Below, one piece after another: positions 53,634 to 61,659 of a DNA stretch of 64,000 nt (position 1 is the first letter of the stretch; the number at the start of each line of letters is the position of its first letter). Source of the stretch: Pseudomonadota bacterium (GTDB lineage: Bacteria; Pseudomonadota; Gammaproteobacteria; Xanthomonadales; Xanthomonadaceae); NCBI GenBank assembly GCA_030528565.1, contig JAUMYP010000001.1:1-64000 (forward strand), in the 5' to 3' direction. The notes under the pieces were generated by a model. That model saw only the letters and a list, made by a program, of their open reading frames with translations, did not search any database and was not told where the DNA came from. The position numbers were made by a program, and so were the translations under genes.

Positions 53634-53826
53634 TGGGTATCATCAATCCTTGGCGTGCGCGGTTGGCCGCGCCGTGGTTCAGGTCAAGCCGCACGTCATT
53701 GCGACGGCGGCGTGAGGCTGGGGTTCCGGCTTGCACCTGTAGCTCACTGCGGCTGAGCAGGATGGGCGGCGGTGTAGCCGCTGCGGACTCCGCAGATGGC
53801 TTGGGGATTTTGGGTGCTTTACACAT
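53626..53826 (-). CDS. Small podovirus structural protein (T7 gp7.3-like position)
   Basis: 66 residues beginning MCKAPKIPKPSAESAAATPP, Pro-rich, then a basic stretch and RLDLN...GLMIPSG. Small MCK-type proteins with this Pro-rich plan lie before the portal in many T7-like phages and act in tail assembly. Overlaps the upstream gene by 8 bp. Confidence 0.65.
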   Translation of the reverse strand: MCKAPKIPKPSAESAAATPPPILLSRSELQVQAGTPASRRRRNDVRLDLNHGAANRARQGLMIPSG

Positions 53827-53995
53827 GACGTTCTTTGAGTTCAGCCTGCTTGATGTCCTTGAGGAACCGGACAAGGCGACGCTCTCCGCTTTTAAGCAGG
53901 AAGGCTTCCTTGGAGTCCTCGGGGTCGTAGATAACTTCCGGGAACATCGTGTCCAGCTGGTCAATCAGTTCGTAGGCGGTGAGGGGGAGCTGCAT
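53819..53995 (-). CDS. Small phage protein (58 residues)
   Basis: From ATG 53995: MQLPLTAYELIDQLDTMFPE..., with an acidic first half and a basic helical second half (GERRLVRFLKDIKQAELKERH). Similar small proteins occur before gp7/gp8 genes of T7-like phages; function unknown. ATG follows the dNMP kinase stop by one base. Confidence 0.65.
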   Translation of the reverse strand: MQLPLTAYELIDQLDTMFPEVIYDPEDSKEAFLLKSGERRLVRFLKDIKQAELKERHV

Positions 53996-53996
53996 G

Positions 53997-54539
53997 TCAG
54001 GCGTGCGCCAGCAGTCCGGCCAGACGGCACAGGCGGTGGACAGGGCCGTCATTGGTGAACCGCAGGTCAATCAGGGCTTCGGAGATGCCTTGCTCAGACG
54101 CGTGGTCTGAGCCACTGACCGCGGGACGGTCTGCCCGGCTCAGATGGACGACCATGCCGCCCATGCTGCGAATCCACTCAGCTTCGTTGTCGTAGCGGAT
54201 GTCGGGCACAACGACCCCTGCGTAGCCTTCGGCGCGTGCCTTGTTGACCTCGCGGGTAGCGACGGTCAGCCAAGCATCTTTAGCGACATGGTTACGCGCC
54301 CATTCCGTGCCTAGACTTTGCATAAGTTCGCGCGGGGTTTTGCCGCCGAATGCGGGTAGCGGCGTCTCTTTGGCTTGGGAGTCCAGCAGCTCATCGAACG
54401 GAATCCCGGTCAATACGGAGATGAACTGCCGCAAGGGGTCGGCCAAGGCGACGCGCTTGAAGTCGTGGAAATCTTCGAGGAATCCAGACAGGGTGTCCTT
54501 GCCGCTGCGAGCGGCTCCGGCGATACCGACAATTTGCAT
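53997..54539 (-). CDS. Deoxynucleoside monophosphate kinase
   Basis: 180 residues from ATG 54539. P-loop GAARSGKDTLSGFL at the N-terminus and the dNMP-kinase family arrangement (LADPLRQFISVLTGIP, PRELMQSLGTEWAR, VVPDIRYDNEAEWIRSMGG). Such T4/T5-type kinases raise dNTP pools for phage replication. T7 recruits similar activity with gp1.7. Confidence 0.88.
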   Translation of the reverse strand: MQIVGIAGAARSGKDTLSGFLEDFHDFKRVALADPLRQFISVLTGIPFDELLDSQAKETPLPAFGGKTPRELMQSLGTEWARNHVAKDAWLTVATREVNKARAEGYAGVVVPDIRYDNEAEWIRSMGGMVVHLSRADRPAVSGSDHASEQGISEALIDLRFTNDGPVHRLCRLAGLLAHA

Positions 54540-54541
54540 GT

Positions 54542-55348
54542 TTAAGGCTCCGGTGGTGTCCACAGGTGGACGGTTTGGGTCTTGGGTGTGTAATCGCCAT
54601 GCCGCAGGATGCGGGCGAGGCGGGCTTGGGTCAGGGCAGCGTCTGCGGTACTGCCGCGCTGGACGTAGGCGGAAACGACGGTATCCCACAGGGCGCTGAG
54701 GTGTTCGCCTACGGTTAGGTAGGGGGATTTCTGATGCGCAGGGCGGAGGATTTCTTCGGCTCGCTTGGGGCCGATTCCGGGCAGTCCGGGGTAGTTGTCC
54801 GTGCTGTCTCCAGTCAGCACCTGTGTCATCCAGAACAGGTTGGCTTCTGTTTCGGATACCGGGACAACGCCCATGTCAGGTTTGTTGGGGTTGTACAGGT
54901 GGCAGGGGACGGTGCGGAGGTCTTTGTCGATGGATACGACGATGAAGTCGCGGTTTACGGGACGGGTGGAAATCAGGCCCAGTACGTCGTCACCCTCGAG
55001 GTTCGGGAATTCCCGGACATGCGCAGGCCATGTCTGGGCGATGAAGGCATCCAATGCGTACCAGAGGGCAGGCTTTGGGCGTACCTTGCGCTGCGCTTTG
55101 TAATCCGGGTAGAGGCCTTTGCGGTAGTTGTGCTGCTTACAAGACAGTGCAAGGACGAACTCGTCGGTCTTGAATTTCTCCAGCAGCTCCATCAGCCATT
55201 CTTCCAGCTTGACGAAGGCGCGGGATTCGTTCACGACCTCCAGCTTGTCATCGCCTTCGTCCCATTGCACGGTTTTGGTGTTGGAGTAGGCGAGCTGATA
55301 GCGCAGCACGTCCGCATCAATCAACAGGACGGGATTACGGCGAGCCAT
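54542..55348 (-). CDS. 5'-3' exonuclease (T7 gp6-like)
   Basis: 268 residues from ATG 55348 (T7 gp6: 300). FEN-type metal ligands in VLLIDADVLRY, FPNLEGDDVLG, SIDKDLRTVP and LTGDSTDNYPGLPGIGPKRAEEIL (helix-hairpin-helix). Removes RNA primers and degrades host DNA. Overlaps the Rz1 gene end by 14 bp. Confidence 0.94.
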   Translation of the reverse strand: MARRNPVLLIDADVLRYQLAYSNTKTVQWDEGDDKLEVVNESRAFVKLEEWLMELLEKFKTDEFVLALSCKQHNYRKGLYPDYKAQRKVRPKPALWYALDAFIAQTWPAHVREFPNLEGDDVLGLISTRPVNRDFIVVSIDKDLRTVPCHLYNPNKPDMGVVPVSETEANLFWMTQVLTGDSTDNYPGLPGIGPKRAEEILRPAHQKSPYLTVGEHLSALWDTVVSAYVQRGSTADAALTQARLARILRHGDYTPKTQTVHLWTPPEP

Positions 55349-55604
55349 ACAGGGATTTGATGGCCGCCTTGTCGTCGTTGCAGCGCTGCAGGGCATCCTC
55401 GGCGAACCCGGCGAACAGGTACAAGGACAGCGGGGTGCTGTCCCTGTCACGCATTAGTTCGTCCAATGAGGGATATGCACCCTCAATCTTGCAGGGTAGG
55501 AGCAGCGGTTCCGGTACCGGAGTCGGGTACGTCTGCGGAGAAATGCGCGTGGCGCAAGCTGTCAGGCAAAGGACTGCGCAGGCAGTCAGAAGCGTCCGAA
55601 TCAT
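55335..55604 (-). CDS. Outer-membrane spanin subunit (Rz1-like lipoprotein)
   Basis: 89 residues. Lipoprotein signal MIRTLLTACAVLCL with lipobox LTAC, then a Pro-rich start (TYPTPVPEPLLLPC) typical of Rz1. Its gene begins inside Rz in another frame and runs past its end, the classic overlapped arrangement. Pairs with Rz to fuse inner and outer membranes at lysis. Confidence 0.85.
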   Translation of the reverse strand: MIRTLLTACAVLCLTACATRISPQTYPTPVPEPLLLPCKIEGAYPSLDELMRDRDSTPLSLYLFAGFAEDALQRCNDDKAAIKSLYGSP

Positions 55605-55836
55605 GGGTCAGGGTTTCTTTTACGCGGTGGTGTTGGGAAGCCCGTCGTTGGCGGCGGGCGGTGTCGTGCTTGATGCGTTCGCTCAGGGCTTCTACGGTTT
55701 CCAGATGGAATTTGGCCTGCGCATCGAGGCGTAGCCGGAGTTGCGCTGCGGTTTCTTGCGATTGCTTGGCGACTTCCGCATGGCGGCCTGCGCGGTAATA
55801 CAAGCCAATGTTGAGTGCCACGCTTACGGCAAGCAC
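55483..55836 (-). CDS. Inner-membrane spanin subunit (Rz-like)
   Basis: 117 residues from GTG 55836. One N-terminal membrane helix (AVSVALNIGLYY) then a coiled coil (EVAKQSQETAAQLRLRLDAQ... AKFHLETVEALSERIKHD). Overlap with Rz1 covers 122 bp. The pair lies between HNH and exonuclease genes, about 20 kb from holin and endolysin. Confidence 0.8.
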   Translation of the reverse strand: MLAVSVALNIGLYYRAGRHAEVAKQSQETAAQLRLRLDAQAKFHLETVEALSERIKHDTARRQRRASQHHRVKETLTHDSDASDCLRSPLPDSLRHAHFSADVPDSGTGTAAPTLQD

Positions 55837-55869
55837 GGCGAGGTAAACGAGTGCGGTTTGGATAGCGGG

Positions 55870-56223
55870 TTACTCCATGTAGTAGGTGGCGACGCGGTAG
55901 AGTTCTGCCGCAGTCGCGTCGGATTTGATTTGGTTGGCGCGTGCAGATATGACGCGCACGTTTCCGGGGACGTAGCCCTTGTGAGGGACACGTCGGTCGA
56001 GCGTGGGGGAATGGGGGCCTTGTGCCTTTGCACCTGCTGCCCGGTACAGCGGGATACCCAGTACCGGACAGTAGTCGGGCAGGTCGATGTCGGAGGCGGT
56101 CAAGGCAAACGGGAGGGACTGCCGCAAGGCGCGGCGCTTGGCTCCGCGAAGCAGCGCCAAGATGAGCGCACGCTTGCTGTCAGTGGGTTTCTGCCCAGTT
56201 GTTGCCGATTTTGTACTCTCCAT
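55870..56223 (-). CDS. HNH-family endonuclease-like protein (gp5.3 position)
   Basis: 117 residues from ATG 56223. YCPVLGIPLY, SPTLDRRVPHKGYVPGNVRVIS and RANQIKSDATAAEL match small phage proteins of the HNH/EndoVII-like family placed after DNA polymerase. Start overlaps the DNA polymerase end by 44 bp. It may be a free-standing homing endonuclease. Confidence 0.75.
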   Translation of the reverse strand: MESTKSATTGQKPTDSKRALILALLRGAKRRALRQSLPFALTASDIDLPDYCPVLGIPLYRAAGAKAQGPHSPTLDRRVPHKGYVPGNVRVISARANQIKSDATAAELYRVATYYME

Positions 56224-58030
56224 CAATGGGGCAGCGAAATCCAAAGTGTTGGCCTGCGCGGGTCATGGAAGCCACGGCGACCTGTCCGATTTCTTCGGCC
56301 AGACCCTCGTCGCATTCAATCTGCACTTCGTCGTGAATCATGCCGACGAACTCGTAGTTTTTACCGGGCGCATAGTCGCGGGACTGGAGCGTTTCGTCCA
56401 TGAACACGATGGCCTGTTTCATGACCAAAGCGCCTGCGGATTGCAGCAGGGTGTTCAGGGCGGCATGGTCGGAACGAATGTGCAGTTGGCGGCCATCGAG
56501 TCCCCGCAGGTAGCCGGGGTTGGTGACCTTGGCTTTCACGCCATCTACGAGGTTGCCAAGTGCCGGGAGTCCGGCAAGGAATTTCTTTCGGAGCTGTCCG
56601 CCTGCTTTAGCCCCTTTACCTACGATGGAGCCGATTTTGGAGTCGCCCCCGCCATACAGGAAGGCGTAGATAAAGGTCTTTGCCATGTCGCGGGTCGGAA
56701 GTCCGGCAGCGGCTTGGTTGACGCTGTGGATGTCCCCTTCGAGGATGACCTTTGCGTACTCGCCCTTGTCCCAGCGTGCCATGAAGTGCGCGAGGCATCG
56801 CAGCTCAAGGCCGGAGGCATCCGCACCCACCAGCTTCTTGCCCGGCGGGACGGTGAACAGGCTGCGACACTCTTTGCCATACGGCACGCCCACCTTGGGA
56901 ACTTGGGCGACGTTTGGACTCATATGCGTCATGCGCCCTGTGACCGCGCCGTTCTGGTTGACGCTGCCGTGTATGCGGCCATCCTTGCGCACCACCTTTG
57001 ACCAGCCTTGGTTCCCTTCGGTGAGCTGTCCCAGTCGCTTGTTGACGACGAAATACTCCAACAGGTCAGGGATGATGGGGTACTTCAGCTTGGCGAGGAC
57101 TTCTTCGTCCACCTTGGGCTTGCCGTTGTCAGTGAACTCAGCGGGCTGCCAGCCATAGAGTGCGGTCAGGCGGTCGGCGATGTGGTCGCGGGAGGCGGGA
57201 TTGAAAACGCGTGTGCCATAGACGGTTGTCTCTTGCCCTGCGATGTAGCCCAGACGCTTGTTGTCGCGTTTGGGGACGAAGCTGCGCTTGATGTACTGCC
57301 ACGGCGGGACGGCAGATTGCAGGCGGGCTTCCAGCTCGGCGCGGCGTTGCATCAGCGTGGACTCCAGCGCATCCGCCGCCGCTTGGTCGTACAGCCAGCC
57401 ATGCTGGTGCATACGCTGGACAATCGGGGCGAGCCTCTGCTCCAGCTCGATAGCTTGGGGAGACAGCCCCTTGCTGCGGAACAGTTGCAGGAGCTTGACC
57501 GTAACCACAACGTCTTGCTGGCAGTAGGCTTCCATTTCAGGGTTCCATGCCGCCCAAGGGTCAAGCCCTTTAGCTTTCATTTCGGCGGCGTAGTCGCCTT
57601 TCCACTCGTTAAGGCGGTAGCCCCACGCCTCTAGGCTGTGCCTGCCGATGAGTTGTCCGGGGAGGTCAGGGTCACGCTTGGCGGATACGGCCTTGCGGCG
57701 TGCGTTGAAGTCTTTGTCCTTGAGGTCGGGGTACAACAGTGTTGACAGGAGTCGGGTGTCATGGGCATCCCGGACGCAGAATCCGGGGTACACCTTGGCA
57801 AGCGCCGGGATGTCAAAGCCCATGATGTTGTGCCCTATCACGCGGTCAGCTACCGAAAGGCGGTGGAGTGCTTCTTTGATGCTGAGGTCGCCTGTGCCTT
57901 GGCTGTTGGCCGTCAGGATGCCTCCGACAGGCGCACCTGTGTCATCCACAGCCTGCATGGCGATGCAGTGGATGGTGGTGAGGTCTTCGAGCAGGCCGTC
58001 GGTTTCGATGTCAAAGCAGTATTCAAGCAT
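56180..58030 (-). CDS. DNA polymerase (family A, T7 gp5-like)
   Basis: 616 residues from ATG 58030 (T7 gp5: 704). 3'-5' exonuclease: FDIETDGL and later acidic residues. Polymerase: motif A VGADASGLELRCLAHFM, motif B with KTFIYAFLYGGGDSKIG, motif C GMIHDEVQIECD. Replicates phage DNA with gp4 and SSB. A somewhat shorter thumb or thioredoxin-binding segment could explain the missing 90 residues; not checked. Overlaps the upstream gene by 8 bp. Confidence 0.96.
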   Translation of the reverse strand: MLEYCFDIETDGLLEDLTTIHCIAMQAVDDTGAPVGGILTANSQGTGDLSIKEALHRLSVADRVIGHNIMGFDIPALAKVYPGFCVRDAHDTRLLSTLLYPDLKDKDFNARRKAVSAKRDPDLPGQLIGRHSLEAWGYRLNEWKGDYAAEMKAKGLDPWAAWNPEMEAYCQQDVVVTVKLLQLFRSKGLSPQAIELEQRLAPIVQRMHQHGWLYDQAAADALESTLMQRRAELEARLQSAVPPWQYIKRSFVPKRDNKRLGYIAGQETTVYGTRVFNPASRDHIADRLTALYGWQPAEFTDNGKPKVDEEVLAKLKYPIIPDLLEYFVVNKRLGQLTEGNQGWSKVVRKDGRIHGSVNQNGAVTGRMTHMSPNVAQVPKVGVPYGKECRSLFTVPPGKKLVGADASGLELRCLAHFMARWDKGEYAKVILEGDIHSVNQAAAGLPTRDMAKTFIYAFLYGGGDSKIGSIVGKGAKAGGQLRKKFLAGLPALGNLVDGVKAKVTNPGYLRGLDGRQLHIRSDHAALNTLLQSAGALVMKQAIVFMDETLQSRDYAPGKNYEFVGMIHDEVQIECDEGLAEEIGQVAVASMTRAGQHFGFRCPIDGEYKIGNNWAETH

Positions 58031-58676
58031 CGTAACCATTCCGGGGTGTGGAGCAGGGGATTCGCGACTCAACCCACCGAGCCAGTACGGCAGGGCAGTC
58101 GGCAGCATAAGCGTCTTGCTCGGGTGACTCTGGGGGAGCTTCGACATCCTCCGAGGCGGATAACCCGCAAGCAGGCATAAGCGTATAACCGTAGTCGCGG
58201 ATATATCGCTGGATACGCTTTACGGTACGTCGCGTGCCGTTGTTATTGACCACGACGAGATGCTTGTTCAGCGCGTCGTTGATTGCGCCGGGGAGGGCGT
58301 AGAAGGTCAAACCGCTGCGGCGGCTAAAGGTCATAGCCATTTTGCAACACCGAAAATCGAACCGCTCCATGTGGGCATTCGGCGTGCCGAACACGAACCC
58401 CACAAGGTTGATGATTTCGCCCGTGACTTTGTTGCGGAAACGCCGTGTGCCGTTGGGGGCGGACAGGGGGGCGTACAGTCCAAACAGAGACAGCAGCCAG
58501 AAGCTCAGGCACGCGTAACGGTAGTCCCAGCGGTGCCTGAAGAAAAAGTCGATGTCGCCGGGGGTTGTGCCGTCAAACGCGGCTCGCAGTGCGCCGCCTG
58601 CAAGGATGGCACGGCGGGGTATCAGACGGGCAAGGTGTTGGAGATGGCGTTCGATGTGCTTAGTAGTCTGCTGCAT
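58023..58676 (-). CDS. Nucleotidyltransferase-like protein (Pol beta superfamily)
   Basis: 217 residues from ATG 58676. AILAGGALRAAFDGTTPGDIDFFF carries the GG...DID pattern of Pol beta-type nucleotidyltransferases (shown here as key residues GG and DxD-like DID), followed by a helical domain and a long acidic/Pro tail. T7 has no equivalent at this site between primase-helicase and polymerase. Substrate unknown; tRNA, protein or small molecule are all possible. Confidence 0.7.
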   Translation of the reverse strand: MQQTTKHIERHLQHLARLIPRRAILAGGALRAAFDGTTPGDIDFFFRHRWDYRYACLSFWLLSLFGLYAPLSAPNGTRRFRNKVTGEIINLVGFVFGTPNAHMERFDFRCCKMAMTFSRRSGLTFYALPGAINDALNKHLVVVNNNGTRRTVKRIQRYIRDYGYTLMPACGLSASEDVEAPPESPEQDAYAADCPAVLARWVESRIPCSTPRNGYDA

Positions 58677-60291
58677 TGTCGTCGTCTGTAAAAGGATGTG
58701 GCGCGTCTGTACCCGGCGCATCGCAGGGCACAAGCAAGCCTCTGTCGTGGTCGTAGGTGTAGTGCAGGCATTGGCCTGTGGACTGTCCCGTAAACCTGTC
58801 TTTGAGGATTCGGAATGTGGTCAGCTTGCGCAGGGCTTCGTCCTCGGCCTGCTGGGCGCGCTCAAGGCCAAACATGAAGTGCGACCAGAAGCCGATGCTG
58901 CGGCTACCTTTGAAGTGCCTAATCATGACCCTGCCGCCTTCTTCATGAGGTTTACCTTCCGGCGTGGACAGGTGGGAGATGAAGTAGAAGCAGACGCTGT
59001 ATTGTTGGGCGAACTTCGCGATTTGCGCCGTGACGTGCTCCAGCATCTTTTTCTCGTCTTCGGCCTCCGCTGCGAATGCGGTCAGGTGGTCGAGAAAAAT
59101 GTGTTTGACACCTTCAGCAACGGCCAGATGCGCCATCTTGGCCTTGACGGTATCCCAGTCGGACGAGCCGAAATGGTCATACAGGAACACATTGCCTGTA
59201 CGCTCGATGGTGCTGAAGGCTTCAGTCAGTTCATCCTGTGACCAAGTACCGTCGGGGACGTGAAACTTCCTGCCCGCGAACTTGCCAGCGAGGCGCTTCG
59301 CGGTTTCGACCGGGGGTTGTTCAAGGTAGAACAGGGCGATTTTCTCACCGCAAGTGTTTGCGGTGAACTCGGCTTCCTCCATGAAGTAATCCGTCTTTCC
59401 GATACCTGTGCCCGCGCCGAACGCATAGACCTCGCCATATCGTTTGCCATAGGTGAGTGCAGTCAGCCGAGGGTCTTTCCACGGCAGCCCTTGCTCAATA
59501 GGCTTCAGCACCTTGTCGCGGAGCTGTCCCAGCGTGATGATGCCATCCGGGCGCTTGGTCTGTGCTTCGTACACAGCGCGGACGATGGCATCAGCCTCGC
59601 CCCGCTGTAGCAATTCGTTGGGGTCTTTGGCCTGCAACTGTGCGATACGGGCTTTTCCGGGGGTCACCAGGGCTGCCACTTCCAGCGCGGCGGCCTGTCC
59701 GGGTTCGTCCATATCGAACATCAGGACGACCTCATCAAATCCTTCGACCCATTCCAGCTCACGTGCCACGGCCTTGGCCGCGCCCTGTGCGCCGTTGGGG
59801 ATGCTAACGACCGGCCAGCGCAGGCCCATGGCCTGAGCCACGCTGATGCAGTCGATTTCACCCTCAGTAATGACCAAGCGCCTGCTGGGCTGGAACAGGT
59901 GCTGTCCAAATAGTCCGGCGTGCTTGAGGTCGCCACGGACGCTGAATTTCTTGTCACGCCCACGGATTTTCTGGGCGATGAGCTTGCCGTTACGGCGGTA
60001 GTTTGCGATTTGTACGGTTCCGCCCTTGTCGTTCTTGCCGACCCAGTAGCCGTACTTGCGGCAGGCTTCTTCGGTCAGGCCGCGCTTGCTTAGGGCTTGC
60101 GGGACACCCTCCAGAAACCCTTTGGGTGTCTTGGCCGCGGCCTGCTTGTCTGTGGGGGTATCCCCGCCCGGCTCCCGATGGCCGCAACCAAAACAGTGGC
60201 CGTGGCCGTCGGAGTAGCGGGCTAGGTTGTCTCTAGAGCCGCACGCGGGGCACGGCTCTTTGTGTAGGTAGGTCGAATCAGCGTCGGACAT
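58660..60291 (-). CDS. DNA primase-helicase (T7 gp4-like)
   Basis: 543 residues from ATG 60291 (T7 gp4A: 566). Zinc-binding CPACGSRDN and HCFGCGHREPG at residues 14-43, TOPRIM primase motifs ITEGEIDCIS and VVLMFDMDEPG, and helicase Walker A AFGAGTGIGKT, B-type HIFLDHLTAF, SHLSTPEG. Unwinds the fork and lays primers for gp5. Start overlaps the upstream gene by 14 bp. Confidence 0.96.
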   Translation of the reverse strand: MSDADSTYLHKEPCPACGSRDNLARYSDGHGHCFGCGHREPGGDTPTDKQAAAKTPKGFLEGVPQALSKRGLTEEACRKYGYWVGKNDKGGTVQIANYRRNGKLIAQKIRGRDKKFSVRGDLKHAGLFGQHLFQPSRRLVITEGEIDCISVAQAMGLRWPVVSIPNGAQGAAKAVARELEWVEGFDEVVLMFDMDEPGQAAALEVAALVTPGKARIAQLQAKDPNELLQRGEADAIVRAVYEAQTKRPDGIITLGQLRDKVLKPIEQGLPWKDPRLTALTYGKRYGEVYAFGAGTGIGKTDYFMEEAEFTANTCGEKIALFYLEQPPVETAKRLAGKFAGRKFHVPDGTWSQDELTEAFSTIERTGNVFLYDHFGSSDWDTVKAKMAHLAVAEGVKHIFLDHLTAFAAEAEDEKKMLEHVTAQIAKFAQQYSVCFYFISHLSTPEGKPHEEGGRVMIRHFKGSRSIGFWSHFMFGLERAQQAEDEALRKLTTFRILKDRFTGQSTGQCLHYTYDHDRGLLVPCDAPGTDAPHPFTDDDNAADY

Positions 60292-60472
60292 GCTTACGCC
60301 CGCCCTGACGCTGGATAGTCCAGCCGGTACGGTGCCGGACAAGACCCAAGCCCCGTCCCAAGGCGGATTTAATCGTCGCGTAGGTGCGGGTACGCTCTGT
60401 GCGGGGGATGCTGTAAGTGGCTGCCGCAAACGCGCGGCGCATGGTGGACGGGTAGGTGTATGCGGGTTTCAT
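60278..60472 (-). CDS. Small basic phage protein
   Basis: 64 residues from ATG 60472: MKPAYTYPSTMRRAFAAATY..., ending GRKHVRR, with many Arg and Lys. ATGA overlap with the upstream gene and 14-bp overlap with primase. Perhaps a DNA-binding accessory protein; not recognised. Confidence 0.55.
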   Translation of the reverse strand: MKPAYTYPSTMRRAFAAATYSIPRTERTRTYATIKSALGRGLGLVRHRTGWTIQRQGGRKHVRR

Positions 60473-60885
60473 GACTCGGATGCCTCTTGCATGACTTGTT
60501 GGATGACTTGCGACATGACGCGGGAGATGACGATGGCGTCCACGCCACCAATGCCGCGTGCCTGTACGGCGCTGTGACAGGCGCGGCGTAGGGTTTTGAG
60601 GCTCGGCAATTGCGGACAATCGCAGTGCCGCAGTTGCTCTACGGCAGGCAGTAGGGGGCGCTTGCTGCGTTTCTGTCGCGGGCTGAAGGCATAGCGGACG
60701 TATCGCTGTCCTTTAGCGTCTGCGCGGTGTTGTTTGGTGATGTCGTAGCCTGCGCGGCGCAGCTCGGAAATGCGGCTGGACAGGCTGCGGATGTGGTAAA
60801 CGCCTGTGGCCTGCCAAGGCGTGAGGTGGGCCTCTTGGTACAGGTGGTCGCGCACGAGCGCGGCTTGCGGTGACAGTTTGGGCAT
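60469..60885 (-). CDS. Helix-turn-helix domain phage protein
   Basis: 138 residues from ATG 60885. LTPWQATGVYHIRSLSSRISELRRAGYDIT is a winged-helix pattern (recognition helix SLSSRISELRR) seen in small phage HTH proteins; C-terminal half has CDCPQLPSL and a helical tail. It overlaps the lysozyme-like frame by 173 bp, so one of the two boundaries may differ from those given. Confidence 0.65.
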   Translation of the reverse strand: MPKLSPQAALVRDHLYQEAHLTPWQATGVYHIRSLSSRISELRRAGYDITKQHRADAKGQRYVRYAFSPRQKRSKRPLLPAVEQLRHCDCPQLPSLKTLRRACHSAVQARGIGGVDAIVISRVMSQVIQQVMQEASES

Positions 60886-61258
60886 GGTCTTTGGGCTTTG
60901 CGGGGTAGTCACGGGCATACAGGACGGGTAAGCCCTGCATCTGGATAAGGTGATGCAGGGTTCGCCGCTGCATGGCCGTGAAGTTGTTGCGGGGGTACAG
61001 GGCGGAATTGACGCCGCCGATTAGGACGACCTGAATCGCGTCGGCGTTATGTGCGCCTGCCAGCAGCCCGCGCTCGGATGTGAGACGGACTGTGTGCAGG
61101 AATCCGTCAGGCGTGATGACGTAATGACAGGCGAGGCGGCTGAACCCAAGGCGGCGGTGGAGCTTCTCCAGCGCCTGCACGGTGTCGCATTTACCCGGCT
61201 GGGTCATGCTGGCAGAAACGTGCAGATACGCCGGAGACTCCAGCGGTGGGAGCCTCAT
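60713..61258 (-). CDS. T7 lysozyme (gp3.5)-like protein, zinc ligands incomplete
   Basis: 181 residues. AYLHVSASMTQPGKC, ACHYVITPDGFLHTVR, AIQVVLIGGVNS and FTAMQRRTLHHLI follow T7 gp3.5 (IFVHCSAT, GYHFIIKRDGTVEAGR, IGVCLVGGID). The first zinc His and the active-site Tyr are kept, but the C-terminal zinc ligands (T7 AHHEVAPKACPSFD) correspond to YARDYPAKPKDHAQ, with no His/Cys pair. T7 lysozyme also inhibits T7 RNA polymerase; this copy may have kept that role only. The last 57 residues overlap the HTH gene in another frame and look non-conserved. Confidence 0.75.
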   Translation of the reverse strand: MRLPPLESPAYLHVSASMTQPGKCDTVQALEKLHRRLGFSRLACHYVITPDGFLHTVRLTSERGLLAGAHNADAIQVVLIGGVNSALYPRNNFTAMQRRTLHHLIQMQGLPVLYARDYPAKPKDHAQTVTASRARARPPVPRGPPHALAGHRRLPHPQPVQPHFRAAPRRLRHHQTTPRRR

Positions 61259-61659
61259 TCAGCCCTGCCGATAGTGACGCGGGTGTGGGCTTCTTCGCCG
61301 GGTTCGGCGTAACGCTTGGCGGAGATGAGCACTACAACTTGGCTATCGTCCGCCCAGAAGTTACCGGAGGCGGTAATGGCATCCATCGGGCCTTTGGCGG
61401 CGTTGTCCACGTCGTAGCGTGGCGCTTGTAGTTTGCCTGTACGGGGTTTGGTGGAGACGGACTCCACTATGACCGTCAGAGGTACGTCTTTGTCGATGGG
61501 ACATCGCTTGTCTTTCAGGGAAGCAACGGCGGCATCCTTCCACGCCTGATATGCCTTGCTATAGGACACGCCCCAGCGAGTAACGCGGGGGCGGGATGCG
61601 GGCACAGGCTCCAGCGGAATCACAATGTCCGCTAGGAGCGCGTCGTCAGTAGTCGCCAT
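61255..61659 (-). CDS. RusA-family Holliday junction resolvase
   Basis: 134 residues from ATG 61659. PLEPVPASRPRVTRWG at the N-terminus, RYDVDNAAKGPMDAITASGNFWADDSQV with the catalytic Asp set. RusA enzymes cut four-way junctions before packaging. In T7 this job is done by the unrelated endonuclease I (gp3) at the same place, so this looks like non-orthologous replacement. ATGA overlap with the lysozyme-like gene. Confidence 0.88.
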   Translation of the reverse strand: MATTDDALLADIVIPLEPVPASRPRVTRWGVSYSKAYQAWKDAAVASLKDKRCPIDKDVPLTVIVESVSTKPRTGKLQAPRYDVDNAAKGPMDAITASGNFWADDSQVVVLISAKRYAEPGEEAHTRVTIGRAE

